From NCBI RefSeq assembly GCF_014904755.1, contig NZ_JACZFQ010000097.1, positions 124,001-188,000 of the forward strand: a DNA stretch of 64,000 bases. The letters run 5' to 3'. The notes beneath the pieces are model-generated. The model was given only the letters and a program-made list of their open reading frames with translations. It searched no databases and had not been told where the DNA came from. The translations under genes and the position numbers were made by a program. Source of the stretch: Neoluteolibacter marinus (GTDB taxonomy: Bacteria; Verrucomicrobiota; Verrucomicrobiia; Verrucomicrobiales; Akkermansiaceae). This document shows positions 18,828-27,914 of the stretch, in pieces. Position 1 is the first letter of the stretch. Each line of letters opens with the position of its first letter.

Positions 18828-21197
18828 ATGAACCAGAACCCACACAACCCAATGGCACCCCCCACCCGTATCCACCGCAGCGCCGGCGCGAAATGGCCCG
18901 CCTCGCTGCTTGCCGGTGCGCTGCTGGCCCCTCTTCACGGCCAGGATCTCGCCCACCGCTGGAGCTTCGACACCCTGGCGGACAGCGCCGGATCCGCGGA
19001 TGCCGTCCTGGTTGGCACCGCCTCCCTGTCCGGCACCGGCTCGCTCACGCTGCCCGGCGGAGGGACCCGCACCAATCACGCCACGGTTCCGATCGGCAGC
19101 ACCATCGCCGGGCTTTCCAGCATGACCGTCGATACCTGGTTCACGATGAACGCCCAGCAAGACTGGAGCAAGGTATGGATGTTCGGCACCACACTAGGCT
19201 CGTCGAATGCCTCGCCCTACATCGACCTCACCCCGCGCGCGGGCACCGGCGGAAATCCCCCGTCCGCGGGTTTCAAGGCCGCCGGCACCAACGCCGAGTC
19301 CAACACCCGCAACGATCCGAATCCCGCCGCCCTGGCAACCGCCACCGAGTATCACGCGACCGTGGTCTTCGATGCCGACAAGGACACCATTTCCCTCTAT
19401 CTCGACGGCACCTTGGCCGACAGCACGACCTGGACGGGCCAGATCTCCGACCTTGGAAATACCGTCGACAACTTCATCGGAGCCCCCGTTTTCTACAACG
19501 ACGCGAACTTCAACGGTTCCGTCAACGAGATGCGAATCTGGGACGGCGCGTTGAGCCCCGGCAAGGTCATGGCCTACCACAGCGCGGGCGCTGATTCCGT
19601 TCCCGCCAACGATCCCGCCCTGTCCGTTTCGAACACATCGACCTCGTCGCCGGGAGGGGCCATCGTGGTTGAGATCCCCGTCCACAACGTCGGCGACAGC
19701 TTGCCGTTGACCATCAGCAGCATCGAACTCTCCGGGGTCGATGCCGACTACTTCTCCGCGCCTGCCAGCTACCCCGAAAACATTCCTGCCGGAGAGTCAG
19801 GAATCCTCCAGGTGAACTTCGACCCGGAGTTCTTCAGCGGGAACTTCAATGTCGATGTCCTCATCCACAGCAACGACAACCTCGATCCCGACCAGACCAT
19901 CCACCTGACCGTGAATGTCTCGGAGCCCGATGCCGTTTACACCGCGAACTTCAGTACAGTGGCCAACACCGAGGGCGAGCAGGCCTACGAGATCACGGTC
20001 ACCAACAACAGCACCGCGGCGCTGGAAATCTATGACGGCGTCATCCTCGCAACCGCGGCAGCTCCCCACTACCACCAGCGCTTTGCGGTCGACCACGACT
20101 TCGTTGGCAGCGGTGCGATCGTCATCCCGGCGGGTGAAGTCGGCGCAGTGCCGGTGACCTTCGACCCCACGGGCCTCGGCGCCGGGGCCAAGGCCGCAAT
20201 CGTTTCCCTCCAAACCAACGAGTTCGACAACTTCCTTCCGGAGATCCCGGTGAGCGTTGAGGTCACCGGCACCGTCGACGACGGACCAACCGCCCTCGCC
20301 CACCGCTGGAGCTTCGACGATGCCACGGACAGCGTCGGCGCCGCCGATGTCGTGTTGAACGGGACCGCGTCGATCGGCTCCGGCAGCCTTACGCTTCCGG
20401 GCACCGCGGTGCGGAGCGACTACGCCGAGATCCCGATCGGCGAAACCCTCGCCACCTCCAACAGCGTGACGATCGAGACCTGGTTCACCATCGCCGAAGC
20501 CGGCGAGACCTGGCGCAAGCTGTGGATGTTCGGCTGCATGCAGGACTCCGAGGCGAACTCCGTGTGGATGGACTTCACGCCCTACTCCGGCGATCCCGCG
20601 GCCGCCCCGTCGTCCAGCGCGAAGGCCCCGGGCTTCCAGGGAACCACCCGCGCCGACGGCGGTCCGCCCGAACTTTCGGTGGGTCAGGAACACCACTCGG
20701 CCGTCGTCTTTGACGCCGGTGTCGGCCAGATCCTGCTCTACATCGACGGCGCGCTGGTCGATTCGGGCCCGATGACCGGAGCCGTGCACCAGATCGGGAT
20801 CACCGACAACAACTACCTCGGCGCTGCGGTCTTCTTCGGAGACGCGGACTGGAAAGGCTCGATCAACGAAATGCGGGTCTGGAAGGGCGCCCTTTCGTCC
20901 ACCGACGTCGCGGCCAGCCACACCGGCGGCCCGGCCAACGTGATCGAACCGGGTGCCGCTCCCGTCGAGCCCTTCGCGGTCGCCGGGGTGTCGATCGTCG
21001 GCGGTCAAGTCACCCTGACGATCTCCGGCATGTCGCCGGGCCAGCAGTATCACCTCGAGACCGGCATCTCGCTCGACGACTTCGCGACTGTTGAAGGCAG
21101 CACCTTCACCGCGGGTGAGGCCGTCCCGACGGTTCCCGCGGATGGACCGCGCCGCTTCGTGCGGGTCGTCGAGGGCCCGGAGCCCGTGGCCCCCTGA
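18828..21197 (+). CDS. Secreted protein with two LamG/concanavalin-like domains
   Basis: 789 residues from ATG 18828 (a TTG five codons upstream is possible). A signal peptide (WPASLLAGALLAPLHG, residues 23-38) is followed by a LamG-like domain (about 41-250), an Ig-like 'choice-of-anchor D'/ASH-type region (about 265-480), a second LamG-like domain (about 490-700) and a short C-terminal beta domain. The two LamG copies are an internal duplication, each opening with LAHRWSFD and containing WKG/NGS-x-NEMR-x-W near the end. Probably binds or sticks to polysaccharide or protein at the cell surface. No catalytic site is visible. It lies divergent from the ECF/kinase pair, which may regulate it. 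Confidence 0.85.
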   Translation: MNQNPHNPMAPPTRIHRSAGAKWPASLLAGALLAPLHGQDLAHRWSFDTLADSAGSADAVLVGTASLSGTGSLTLPGGGTRTNHATVPIGSTIAGLSSMTVDTWFTMNAQQDWSKVWMFGTTLGSSNASPYIDLTPRAGTGGNPPSAGFKAAGTNAESNTRNDPNPAALATATEYHATVVFDADKDTISLYLDGTLADSTTWTGQISDLGNTVDNFIGAPVFYNDANFNGSVNEMRIWDGALSPGKVMAYHSAGADSVPANDPALSVSNTSTSSPGGAIVVEIPVHNVGDSLPLTISSIELSGVDADYFSAPASYPENIPAGESGILQVNFDPEFFSGNFNVDVLIHSNDNLDPDQTIHLTVNVSEPDAVYTANFSTVANTEGEQAYEITVTNNSTAALEIYDGVILATAAAPHYHQRFAVDHDFVGSGAIVIPAGEVGAVPVTFDPTGLGAGAKAAIVSLQTNEFDNFLPEIPVSVEVTGTVDDGPTALAHRWSFDDATDSVGAADVVLNGTASIGSGSLTLPGTAVRSDYAEIPIGETLATSNSVTIETWFTIAEAGETWRKLWMFGCMQDSEANSVWMDFTPYSGDPAAAPSSSAKAPGFQGTTRADGGPPELSVGQEHHSAVVFDAGVGQILLYIDGALVDSGPMTGAVHQIGITDNNYLGAAVFFGDADWKGSINEMRVWKGALSSTDVAASHTGGPANVIEPGAAPVEPFAVAGVSIVGGQVTLTISGMSPGQQYHLETGISLDDFATVEGSTFTAGEAVPTVPADGPRRFVRVVEGPEPVAP

Positions 21198-21225
21198 TTT
21201 TCCAAGATGGGTAATGGAAATCGCC

Positions 21226-21260
21226 GCCCGGGGACCGGTTCTGGGTTCCTGTCCCCGGGC
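21226..21260 (+). terminator. Hairpin after the LamG gene
   Basis: A perfect 10-bp stem GCCCGGGGAC (21226-21235) / GTCCCCGGGC (21251-21260) with a 15-base loop, 28 bases after the LamG stop. There is no T-run, so it may be a transcript-stabilising or factor-assisted terminator hairpin. Confidence 0.45.
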
Positions 21261-21269
21261 GCGCGAATC

Positions 21270-21293
21270 GCCCGGCAATGAAAGTTGCCGGGC
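21270..21293. other. Second hairpin, upstream of the phosphodiester glycosidase-like gene
   Basis: A perfect 9-bp stem GCCCGGCAA (21270-21278) / TTGCCGGGC (21285-21293) with six-base loop TGAAAG, nine bases after the previous hairpin and 26 bases before the ATG at 21320. It could lie in the 5' leader of the next gene. Function unknown. Confidence 0.4.
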
Positions 21294-21319
21294 CGCGATG
21301 GGGCCGCTTTGCTTGGCGC

Positions 21320-22153
21320 ATGCGGCCCCATTTCCTGTTCGCCACGCTCGCGCTTGCAGCCTGTTCACCGGTCGAACCGCCGGCGGCGGCCGTCACCCCG
21401 GCCCCGTCGCCGGTTCAACAGGAGTCCCCCTCCGCTCCACCCCAAGCAAGCAAGCCGGTCGCCAAGCCCGATGCCGGGCCTTTGATTTCGCCCCGCCTTG
21501 TCGAGACCAGCGTTTCCGGGATCCCGGTGAAAGCCGTTGTCTTTGATGCGAGGAGTCACCACCTGAGGGTCGCGGACCAAGCCGGTGGCCCTGACAGCCA
21601 ATGGCCGGATGCCCGGGCTGCCGGTCAGGCCATGGGCGGGCTCGCCGCGGTCAACGGCGGATTCTTCACCCCCGAGGGCCAGCCGCTCGGCCAACTGGTC
21701 GCCGCCGGACGGAAAACCGGCACTGTCAACCGCGCCTCCTCGCTGGGCGGCGGTTGGTACGTGGACGACGGCAGGGGTCTCGACCTCGTGCGGCGTGAGC
21801 AATTCCGGGGCGGTCGCGAAGCGCTCCAGACGGGACCCTTCCTGGTCGAAAACGGCCGGCCGGTGAGCGGCCTCAGCACCCGCAGTTCCAGCGCCCGGAC
21901 CTTCCTGGCCAGCGACGGGCGCCACGGCTGGATCATGGCCACCACCGGGGCCTGCTCGCTTGAGGAACTCGCCAAAGCCCTCGCCGGCACCAACATCGGC
22001 GGCATCCCCCTCCGCAGCGCCCTGAACCTCGACGGTGGGCGCTCGTCGGAAATCTGGATTGCCGGAACCCTCGCCGGAGGCCCCCGCCACGACCGGCCGT
22101 TCTGGAACAAACCGGTGCGCAATTTCCTCGTGCTGACCCCGCGCGGCGAGTGA
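21320..22153 (+). CDS. Phosphodiester glycosidase family (NAGPA/DUF2233-like) lipoprotein
   Basis: 277 residues from ATG 21320, chosen because it opens a lipoprotein signal MRPHFLFATLALAAC (lipobox LAAC, Cys 15); the earlier in-frame ATG at 21278 would place charged residues before it. After a Pro-rich linker the domain (about 60-275) shows the NAGPA-fold marks LAAVNGGFFTPEGQPLG, a LQTGPFLVENG block and the C-terminal ALNLDGGRSSEIW motif. The family includes the enzyme that uncovers mannose-6-phosphate and bacterial exopolysaccharide-linked proteins. Expected to act on glycans or phosphodiesters at the outer membrane; substrate unknown. Confidence 0.85.
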   Translation: MRPHFLFATLALAACSPVEPPAAAVTPAPSPVQQESPSAPPQASKPVAKPDAGPLISPRLVETSVSGIPVKAVVFDARSHHLRVADQAGGPDSQWPDARAAGQAMGGLAAVNGGFFTPEGQPLGQLVAAGRKTGTVNRASSLGGGWYVDDGRGLDLVRREQFRGGREALQTGPFLVENGRPVSGLSTRSSSARTFLASDGRHGWIMATTGACSLEELAKALAGTNIGGIPLRSALNLDGGRSSEIWIAGTLAGGPRHDRPFWNKPVRNFLVLTPRGE

Positions 22154-22337
22154 AACGAATCGCCGGGACACGCTGGTTTATAAGCTTTCCCGAAATATCG
22201 CCCCCTCGGTAAATCCCGCCTGCAAGGACCGTGGAATCAAGGATCGAGGACCACGACAGGATTCGATTTGGACAGCGGAGCTTCCCCGTGCTAGCGGTTC
22301 CGGCGTTTCCCCCTAACAAACAACACCCCCGATTTTC

Positions 22338-22673
22338 ATGAAACCCCTCTGCTGCGTCGCCGCCGCCCTGACTCTCGCCTCTTGCGGACAAATGAGCCAG
22401 ATCAAGCAAGCGACGACCGGCGGCTTCACCAAGGTCTCCGAAGCGTCCAAGGCATCGTTCGCCAAGCTGATGCCCGCCCGCGTGCCGATTGTCGAGGTCC
22501 GGGCGGAAGACCTGAAGGACCTCCCGTCCGGCCAGGAGCAAGCGCTCGCCTTTGAGAAGACCCGCCGCAACCGCTTCTGGATCTTCAGCGGACCGGTCGA
22601 TTTCGAGGAGCCGCAATTGCCCGATGATACCGGGGCCATGAATGGCGACCTGTTGCCCCCGAAGGTGGAGTGA
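22338..22673 (+). CDS. Small lipoprotein of unknown function
   Basis: 111 residues with a clear lipoprotein signal (MKPLCCVAAALTLASC, Cys 16, lipobox LASC). The mature part is short, with SFAKLMPARVPIVEVRAEDLKDLP and an RRNRFWIFSGPVDFEEPQLP segment, but no family was recognised. It stands between the glycosidase-like and PEP-CTERM genes on the same strand, with a 184-base gap upstream that contains no other gene. Confidence 0.72.
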   Translation: MKPLCCVAAALTLASCGQMSQIKQATTGGFTKVSEASKASFAKLMPARVPIVEVRAEDLKDLPSGQEQALAFEKTRRNRFWIFSGPVDFEEPQLPDDTGAMNGDLLPPKVE

Positions 22674-22763
22674 CCGCCGCACGGCGGCGGCCGGGAAAAA
22701 ATCCCGCGGATCCGGAATTTGTCTAAACCCCTGCCAGCGGGTGGACATCCGGAGTCTGCAGTG

Positions 22764-23357
22764 ATGAAACCCCAAACCCTTCTGGCCTTCTTTCTCGCCT
22801 CGGCAGCCCCGGCCTTCGCCGCCGTCGGCGTGGTCGAATCCACCGGGCAGTTCCTGGTGAACTCCTCCGTGGTCTACCTTTCCCCCACACCGGGAGGCAC
22901 CGCCAACCCGACCCTCGACGGCTACGATTTCGGGAGTTTCAACCCGCTGTCGGATACCCTGGAGCTGACCAACTGGTTCGTCGAAAACTATGCCTACAAT
23001 GCCGGGCCGGGCAGCGACAACTGGATCACCGACAGCAATTCGGCGACGCTCTTTCTCAGCGTCGGCCTCTCCGCCAATGACCAGATCCTCGGCCACGCCG
23101 GCGCTTCGGGTAACAACCACTTCTGGAACAACACCGGCAACGGCCCGGTCAACCTGCTCGACGGGCTTTCAAACGGAACCTACTCGCTGAGCGTCTCGCT
23201 CGCCTACACCTACAACGATTGGGACGGCAGCTCGACCTCGGTCCTGACAAGTTCCGGCAATTCGTTGGCAACCGCGAGCTTTACCGTGGTGCCCGAACCC
23301 GCGGCCGCGCTCCTCGGCTCGATCGGGCTTCTGATCCTGCTCGGCCGCCGCCGTTGA
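22764..23357 (+). CDS. PEP-CTERM sorted exoprotein
   Basis: 197 residues from ATG 22764. It has an N-terminal signal peptide (LLAFFLASAAPAFA) and a C-terminal sorting tail: VPEP, a hydrophobic helix AAALLGSIGLLILLG, and RRR. Exosortase/archaeosortase-type enzymes cleave at PEP and anchor or release such proteins, often within an exopolysaccharide matrix. The mature region is Asn/Ser/Gly-rich and beta-like with no known domain. An exosortase is not in this window. A good terminator follows. Confidence 0.9.
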   Translation: MKPQTLLAFFLASAAPAFAAVGVVESTGQFLVNSSVVYLSPTPGGTANPTLDGYDFGSFNPLSDTLELTNWFVENYAYNAGPGSDNWITDSNSATLFLSVGLSANDQILGHAGASGNNHFWNNTGNGPVNLLDGLSNGTYSLSVSLAYTYNDWDGSSTSVLTSSGNSLATASFTVVPEPAAALLGSIGLLILLGRRR

Positions 23358-23381
23358 TTCCTTTCCCCCAGAGTCCAAGGA

Positions 23382-23415
23382 AGTCCGGTCGGCTCGTCCG
23401 GCCGGGCTTTTCTTT
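23382..23415 (+). terminator. Intrinsic terminator after the PEP-CTERM gene
   Basis: Stem AGTCCGGTCGG (23382-23392) / CCGGCCGGGCT (23398-23408), 11 pairs with two G-U wobbles, five-base loop, followed by TTTTCTTT ending at 23415. Confidence 0.75.
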
Positions 23416-23484
23416 GGCTCCGGGCACAAGTTCCGCATTCCGGCGTTGGCAAGCCGCCGGCTCTCGCCTAACCCTCGCCGCGCC

Positions 23485-24606
23485 ATGCTCAAAGCCGGAA
23501 TCGTCGGACTCCCCAATGTCGGTAAGTCCACCCTCTTCAACGCCGTCACCCGCACCCGCAAGGCGGAAGCGGCCAACTACCCTTTCTGCACCATCGATCC
23601 GAACGTGGGCATCGTCACCGTGCCCGATTCCCGGCTGGCCGTGCTTTCGAAGATCTCCGGCTCCCAGAAGCTGGTGCCGACCGCCATCGAGTTCGTCGAC
23701 ATCGCCGGCCTCGTCGCCGGTGCCTCGGAAGGCGCCGGTCTCGGCAACAAGTTCCTCGCCAACATCCGCGAGACCGACGCCATCGTGCAGGTCGTGCGCT
23801 GCTTCGAGAACGACGACATCATCCACGAACTCGGCTCGGTCGACCCGATCCGTGACATCGAGGTAATCAACGCCGAACTGATCCTCGCCGACATCGCGGC
23901 CATGGAGAAACGCCGGGTTTCTCGCGAAAAGAAGGCCAAGGGCGGCGACAAGGAATCGAAGGCGGAAGTCGAGCTGATCGACAAGCTGATGCCGCACCTC
24001 AACGACGGCAATCCGGCGCTGACCCTCCAGCTCAGCGACGCCGAGCGCGAGCTGATGAAGGACTTCTTCCTACTTTCCGACAAGCGCACCATTTTCGCCT
24101 GCAACGTCGCCGAAGACGAACTGGCCGACGCCCAGAAAGACCCGGATTCCCATCCGATGGTCGCCAAGGTCCGCAAGTACGCGGCCGACGCCCACGCCGC
24201 CGAGGCGATCGTCATTTCCGCCCGGATCGAGGAGGAACTGATCGACCTGGAGCCCGAGGAAGCCGCCGAGATGCTCCGTGAAATGGGCGTCGACGATTCC
24301 GGCGTGTCGGCGTTGATCCGCGCCGTCTATCACCTGCTCGGCCTCCGCACCTATCTGACCACGGGAGTTCAGGAAACCCGTGCCTGGACCATCAACGAGG
24401 GCGACAAGGCCCCGGCCGCCGCCGGTGTCATCCACACCGACTTCGAGCGCGGCTTCATCGCCGCCGAGGTCGTCCACTACGACGACCTGGTCGCCGCCGG
24501 TTCCAAGAATGCCGCCAAGGAAGCCGGCAAGGTGCGGATCGAAGGCAAGGAATACGTCGTCAAGGACGGCGACGTCATCGAGTTCCGCTTCAACGTCAGC
24601 AAGTAG
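23485..24606 (+). CDS. ychF: Redox-regulated ATPase YchF (Obg-like GTPase family)
   Basis: 373 residues, close to the usual 363. P-loop GLPNVGKST lies at residues 7-15, followed by the switch region NYPFCTIDPNVG, the DIAGLVAGASEGAGLGNKFL G3 block (quoted residues 69-88), and the C-terminal TGS-like domain with RAWTINEGDKAPAAAGVIHTDF (start RAW, end DF). YchF prefers ATP over GTP and binds ribosomes; it acts in stress and translation control. Start ATG 23485 matches the universal N-terminus; upstream codons are not conserved. Confidence 0.96.
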   Translation: MLKAGIVGLPNVGKSTLFNAVTRTRKAEAANYPFCTIDPNVGIVTVPDSRLAVLSKISGSQKLVPTAIEFVDIAGLVAGASEGAGLGNKFLANIRETDAIVQVVRCFENDDIIHELGSVDPIRDIEVINAELILADIAAMEKRRVSREKKAKGGDKESKAEVELIDKLMPHLNDGNPALTLQLSDAERELMKDFFLLSDKRTIFACNVAEDELADAQKDPDSHPMVAKVRKYAADAHAAEAIVISARIEEELIDLEPEEAAEMLREMGVDDSGVSALIRAVYHLLGLRTYLTTGVQETRAWTINEGDKAPAAAGVIHTDFERGFIAAEVVHYDDLVAAGSKNAAKEAGKVRIEGKEYVVKDGDVIEFRFNVSK

Positions 24607-24688
24607 CCGCCGCCCGGCCGGCGGAACATCATCGGGGCGGCGCGGCATTCCCCTTGCAGAGGCGGCGTTCCTTCGTAGCCTCGCGCCG

Positions 24689-26176
24689 ATGCTCGCGCGC
24701 TCATTCGTCACCCTCGCCTTGCTGATCGCCGGCCCTTCGCTGGCGCAGACGGCCACCCCGAAAATCCCCCCGACTCCCGCCGGGGCCCCCTCGGACATCT
24801 ACCGCTCGGTCGTCCGGATCGAGGCGGCGGTGCAGGTGCCCGATTATGAGACCCCTTGGAACAGCGGACGCTTCGGCGGAGGCATCGGCACCGGCTTCCT
24901 GATCGGGAAGAACCGCTTCCTCACCAACGCCCACGTCGTCTCCAACCAGCGCCGCCTGCTGATCACCATCCACGGCAGCCCGCGCAAGTACCCCGCCCGC
25001 GTCAAGTTCGTCGCCCACGACTGCGACCTCGCCCTGCTCGAGGTGGAGGACTTCACCGACTTCGAGAAGTTTCCGGTCCTGCAATTTGGTGACGTTCCTC
25101 ATTTGGAAAGCCAGGTGCGGGTGATCGGCTATCCGATCGGCGGCGAGCGCCTGTCCGTCACCCGCGGCGTCGTTTCCCGCATCGACTTTTCCTCCTACTC
25201 CCACTCCCGGGCCGACCAGCACCTGATCGTCCAGATCGACGCCGCCATCAACCCGGGCAACTCCGGCGGCCCCGTGCTGCAGGACGGCAAGGCCGTCGGC
25301 GTGGCATTCCAGGGACTCATGCAGGCCGACAATACCGGCTACATCATCCCGACCCCCGTGGTGCGCCGTTTCCTGAAGGACATCGAGGATGGCACCTACG
25401 ACCACTACGTCGATCTCGGCATCTCGACCTTCCCGCTCTTCAACCCGGCGATGCGCAACGCCCTGAAGCTGCCGGACGACGGCAATGGCGTGCTGGTCAC
25501 CGACGTCACCCCCACCGGCGCCTGCGACGGCATCCTCAAACCCGGTGACGTGCTCCACGCCATCGACGGTCACATCGTCGACAGCGCCGGACAGATCCTG
25601 CTCGACGGTGAAAAAGTCGATCTCAACGAAGTCGTCGAACGCAAGTTCGCCGGCGACACCGTCGCCCTGCGCTGGCAGAGCGCCGGCACCTGGAACGACC
25701 GCGACATCGAGCTCAAGACCCTGCCGCCGGCGCGGATGTATGCCATCCAATACGAAAAGAACCCGCGCTACATCGTCTTCGCCGGCCTCGTTTTCCAGCC
25801 GCTCGACACCAACCTCTTTGCCACCGTCAAGTTCGACGATGTCAACGTGCGCCGCCTCTATTCGGACTACGTGCCGAACGGCATCTTCACCGAGCGCGAG
25901 GACATCGTGGTGCTTACACGGGTCGAGAGCGACCCGGTCACCAGCCAGCTGGGCGGCTTCGAAGGCCACGCCGTGGACAAGATCAACGGCGTCACCGTCA
26001 AGAGCCTCAAGCACGCCCATGAATTGCTGAATCCCGACACCCTGCCGGAGTTTTTCGTGATCGAGCTCTTCGGTGCCCCGCGCCCGGTGGTCATCCCCGG
26101 CAACGTCGTCGCCGCCGCCAACGAACGCGTCAGCAAGACCTACAACATCCCGCGCCTTTCCAACCTCACCGAGTGA
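24689..26176 (+). CDS. Secreted trypsin-like serine protease with PDZ domain (Deg/HtrA-like)
   Basis: 495 residues with signal peptide MLARSFVTLALLIAGPSLAQ. The protease domain (about 35-240) carries a full catalytic triad: TNAHVV (His 82), CDLALLEV (Asp 113) and INPGNSGGPV (Ser 192). A PDZ domain follows at about 260-340 (GVLVTDVTPTGACDGILKPGD), and the rest (about 345-495) holds a second PDZ-like segment. It resembles the plant/bacterial Deg group with unusual long C-terminus. Expected to degrade or sense misfolded envelope proteins. ATG 24689 is chosen for the signal peptide. Its stop overlaps the next gene's ATG (TGATG), linking it to the degenerate paralogue. Confidence 0.9.
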   Translation: MLARSFVTLALLIAGPSLAQTATPKIPPTPAGAPSDIYRSVVRIEAAVQVPDYETPWNSGRFGGGIGTGFLIGKNRFLTNAHVVSNQRRLLITIHGSPRKYPARVKFVAHDCDLALLEVEDFTDFEKFPVLQFGDVPHLESQVRVIGYPIGGERLSVTRGVVSRIDFSSYSHSRADQHLIVQIDAAINPGNSGGPVLQDGKAVGVAFQGLMQADNTGYIIPTPVVRRFLKDIEDGTYDHYVDLGISTFPLFNPAMRNALKLPDDGNGVLVTDVTPTGACDGILKPGDVLHAIDGHIVDSAGQILLDGEKVDLNEVVERKFAGDTVALRWQSAGTWNDRDIELKTLPPARMYAIQYEKNPRYIVFAGLVFQPLDTNLFATVKFDDVNVRRLYSDYVPNGIFTEREDIVVLTRVESDPVTSQLGGFEGHAVDKINGVTVKSLKHAHELLNPDTLPEFFVIELFGAPRPVVIPGNVVAAANERVSKTYNIPRLSNLTE

Positions 26177-27732
26177 TGAATCTCGCACCTGACATCCTCA
26201 TGCGTCCCCTTCTTCTCCTGCCCCTCGCCTTCCTGCCGGGCTGCGAACGCCACGAAGCCGTTCCCGCCGTGCCCCCGGTCGTCGTCGAAGTTCCCGTCGC
26301 CGGACCAGTGATCGGTCCCGATGATCTGCTCGACTCGGTGGTGCGCATCAGCACCACCCAGCAAGCCTGGGACCCGGCGGAACCGTGGCAAAAGAACAAC
26401 CCCGGCCAGCGCCGGGCCCTCGGCGCGATCGTCGGCGACCAGCTGGTCCTGACCACCTCGGAGATGGCCGCGGACGCGACCTACATCGAGTTCGAATCCT
26501 CCGATGGCAAGCGCCTCGCCCCGGCGAAGGTGATCGCAGTCGACTACGAGGCCAACCTCGCCCTGTTAGGTCCCCAGTCGGAGGAAGACGCCAAGTTCTT
26601 CGAGGGCACCGAGCCGCTGGAAATCGCCGAGCCGCCGAAACCCGGCGACGCGCTGGAGATCGTCCAGCTCGAGACCAACGGCACCCCGCTGGTCACGTCC
26701 GGAAACATCCAGAGCATCGACGTCGTCTCCAACTTCCTGCCCGGGCAGTACTTCCTCACCTACGAGGTGAAGGCCTCGATGCAAAGCTCGGCCAACAGCT
26801 TCTCGCTGCCCGTGATGCGCGGCGACAAGCTCGCCGGGATCCTGACCAGCTACAACTCCAAGGACCAGATCAGCGACGTCACCGCCACCGACATCGTCTC
26901 GCGCTTCGTCAAGGAGGCCGCCGACGGCGAATACTCCGGTTTCCCCTCGCTCGGCATCGCCATCACCCGCACCGAGGACCTGAACTTCCGCCTCTGGCTG
27001 AAGCTCCCGGAGGACGACGGTGGCCTCTACATCTCCAGCGTCCGCCCCGGCAGCGCCGCCGAAAAGGCCGGACTGAAGAAGGGCGACGTCATCGTGTCGA
27101 TCGACGGCCACACCATCGACCGCCTCGGCTACTTCGACGATCCCCACTACGGCCGGCTCTACTGGAGCCACCTCGTCCGCGGCGCCAAGGCCAGCGGCGA
27201 CAAGGCGGTCTTCGGCATTCTCCGCGACGGCCAGCCGCAGGAAGTCGAAGCCGTGCTGGACCGCCTCGAGGAAAGCGACCAGCTCGTGCCCGCCTACACC
27301 TTCGGCCAGGCGCCGTCGTATCTTGTCAAGGGAGGCCTGATCTTCCAGGAACTCACCCGCCCGCTGCTCCAGTCCTTCGGCAAGGAGTGGCAGTCCCGGG
27401 CACCGCTCAAGCTCCTCGATGTCTACGAGAACCCGGAGAAGTATGAATCGCGCGCGCGCCGCGTGGTCTTCCTTGCCAATGTCATCCCGACCCCTGCCAC
27501 GGTCGGCTACGAGCCGCTCCGCAACCTCATCGTGAACCGCGTGAACGGCAAGGAGATCAAGGACATGGCCACCCTGATCGAAGCCTTCGACACGCCCTCC
27601 GAGGACGGCATGCACCGCATCGAATTCGAGGACGAGAAGTTCTCCGTTTACCTCGATGAAACGATCTCCACCGCGGTCGACGAGCAACTGATCCAGCGCG
27701 GACTCAACCGCTTGTCGCGGGCGGAAAACTGA
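26176..27732 (+). CDS. Catalytically degenerate HtrA/Deg paralogue (pseudoprotease lipoprotein) with PDZ domain
   Basis: 518 residues, same layout as the upstream protease: protease-like domain (about 50-245), PDZ (about 250-345, LYISSVRPGSAAEKAGLKKGD) and a C-terminal PDZ-like part. The triad is lost: TNAHVV is LTTSEMA (Glu 96 in place of His), CDLALL is EANLALL (Asn 128 in place of Asp), and GNSGGP is ANSFSLP (Ser 208 kept, oxyanion glycines lost). A lipobox PGC precedes Cys 23, so it is probably membrane-anchored; ATG 26200, giving MRPLLLLPLAFLPGC, is an alternative start. The TGATG overlap suggests coupling and perhaps complex formation with the active protease. Confidence 0.87.
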   Translation: MNLAPDILMRPLLLLPLAFLPGCERHEAVPAVPPVVVEVPVAGPVIGPDDLLDSVVRISTTQQAWDPAEPWQKNNPGQRRALGAIVGDQLVLTTSEMAADATYIEFESSDGKRLAPAKVIAVDYEANLALLGPQSEEDAKFFEGTEPLEIAEPPKPGDALEIVQLETNGTPLVTSGNIQSIDVVSNFLPGQYFLTYEVKASMQSSANSFSLPVMRGDKLAGILTSYNSKDQISDVTATDIVSRFVKEAADGEYSGFPSLGIAITRTEDLNFRLWLKLPEDDGGLYISSVRPGSAAEKAGLKKGDVIVSIDGHTIDRLGYFDDPHYGRLYWSHLVRGAKASGDKAVFGILRDGQPQEVEAVLDRLEESDQLVPAYTFGQAPSYLVKGGLIFQELTRPLLQSFGKEWQSRAPLKLLDVYENPEKYESRARRVVFLANVIPTPATVGYEPLRNLIVNRVNGKEIKDMATLIEAFDTPSEDGMHRIEFEDEKFSVYLDETISTAVDEQLIQRGLNRLSRAEN

Positions 27733-27836
27733 GGTCGCGACCACTTCTTCGGCCGAGGTGATTTTCCTCCAATTTTTCGGTTGTCAAAACCGGAGGTCCC
27801 CCCCTAAATCCCCGCCCACCCCGCAAGGGGCACCAA

Positions 27837-27909
27837 GGCTCGGTAGCTCAGTTGGTAGAGCAGCGGATTGAAAATCCGCGTGTCGGCGGTTCGATCCCGT
27901 CCCGAGCCA
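27837..27909 (+). tRNA. tRNA-Phe (anticodon GAA)
   Basis: 73 bases. The acceptor stem GGCTCGG pairs with CCGAGCC, with A as discriminator. The D arm AGCTCAGTTGGTAGAGC, anticodon stem GCGGA/TCCGC with loop TTGAAAA (anticodon GAA) and T arm GGCGGTTCGATCCCGTC (GGTTCGATCC core) are all present. CCA is not encoded. A terminator lies 22 bases downstream. Confidence 0.96.
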
Positions 27910-27914
27910 CTTCC

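Noticed and set aside
22675-22706. Hairpins CCGCCG/CGGCGG and CGGGA/TCCCG after the small lipoprotein gene
   Set aside because: The first has only a two-base loop and the second only five pairs with no following T-run, so neither supports a terminator call.
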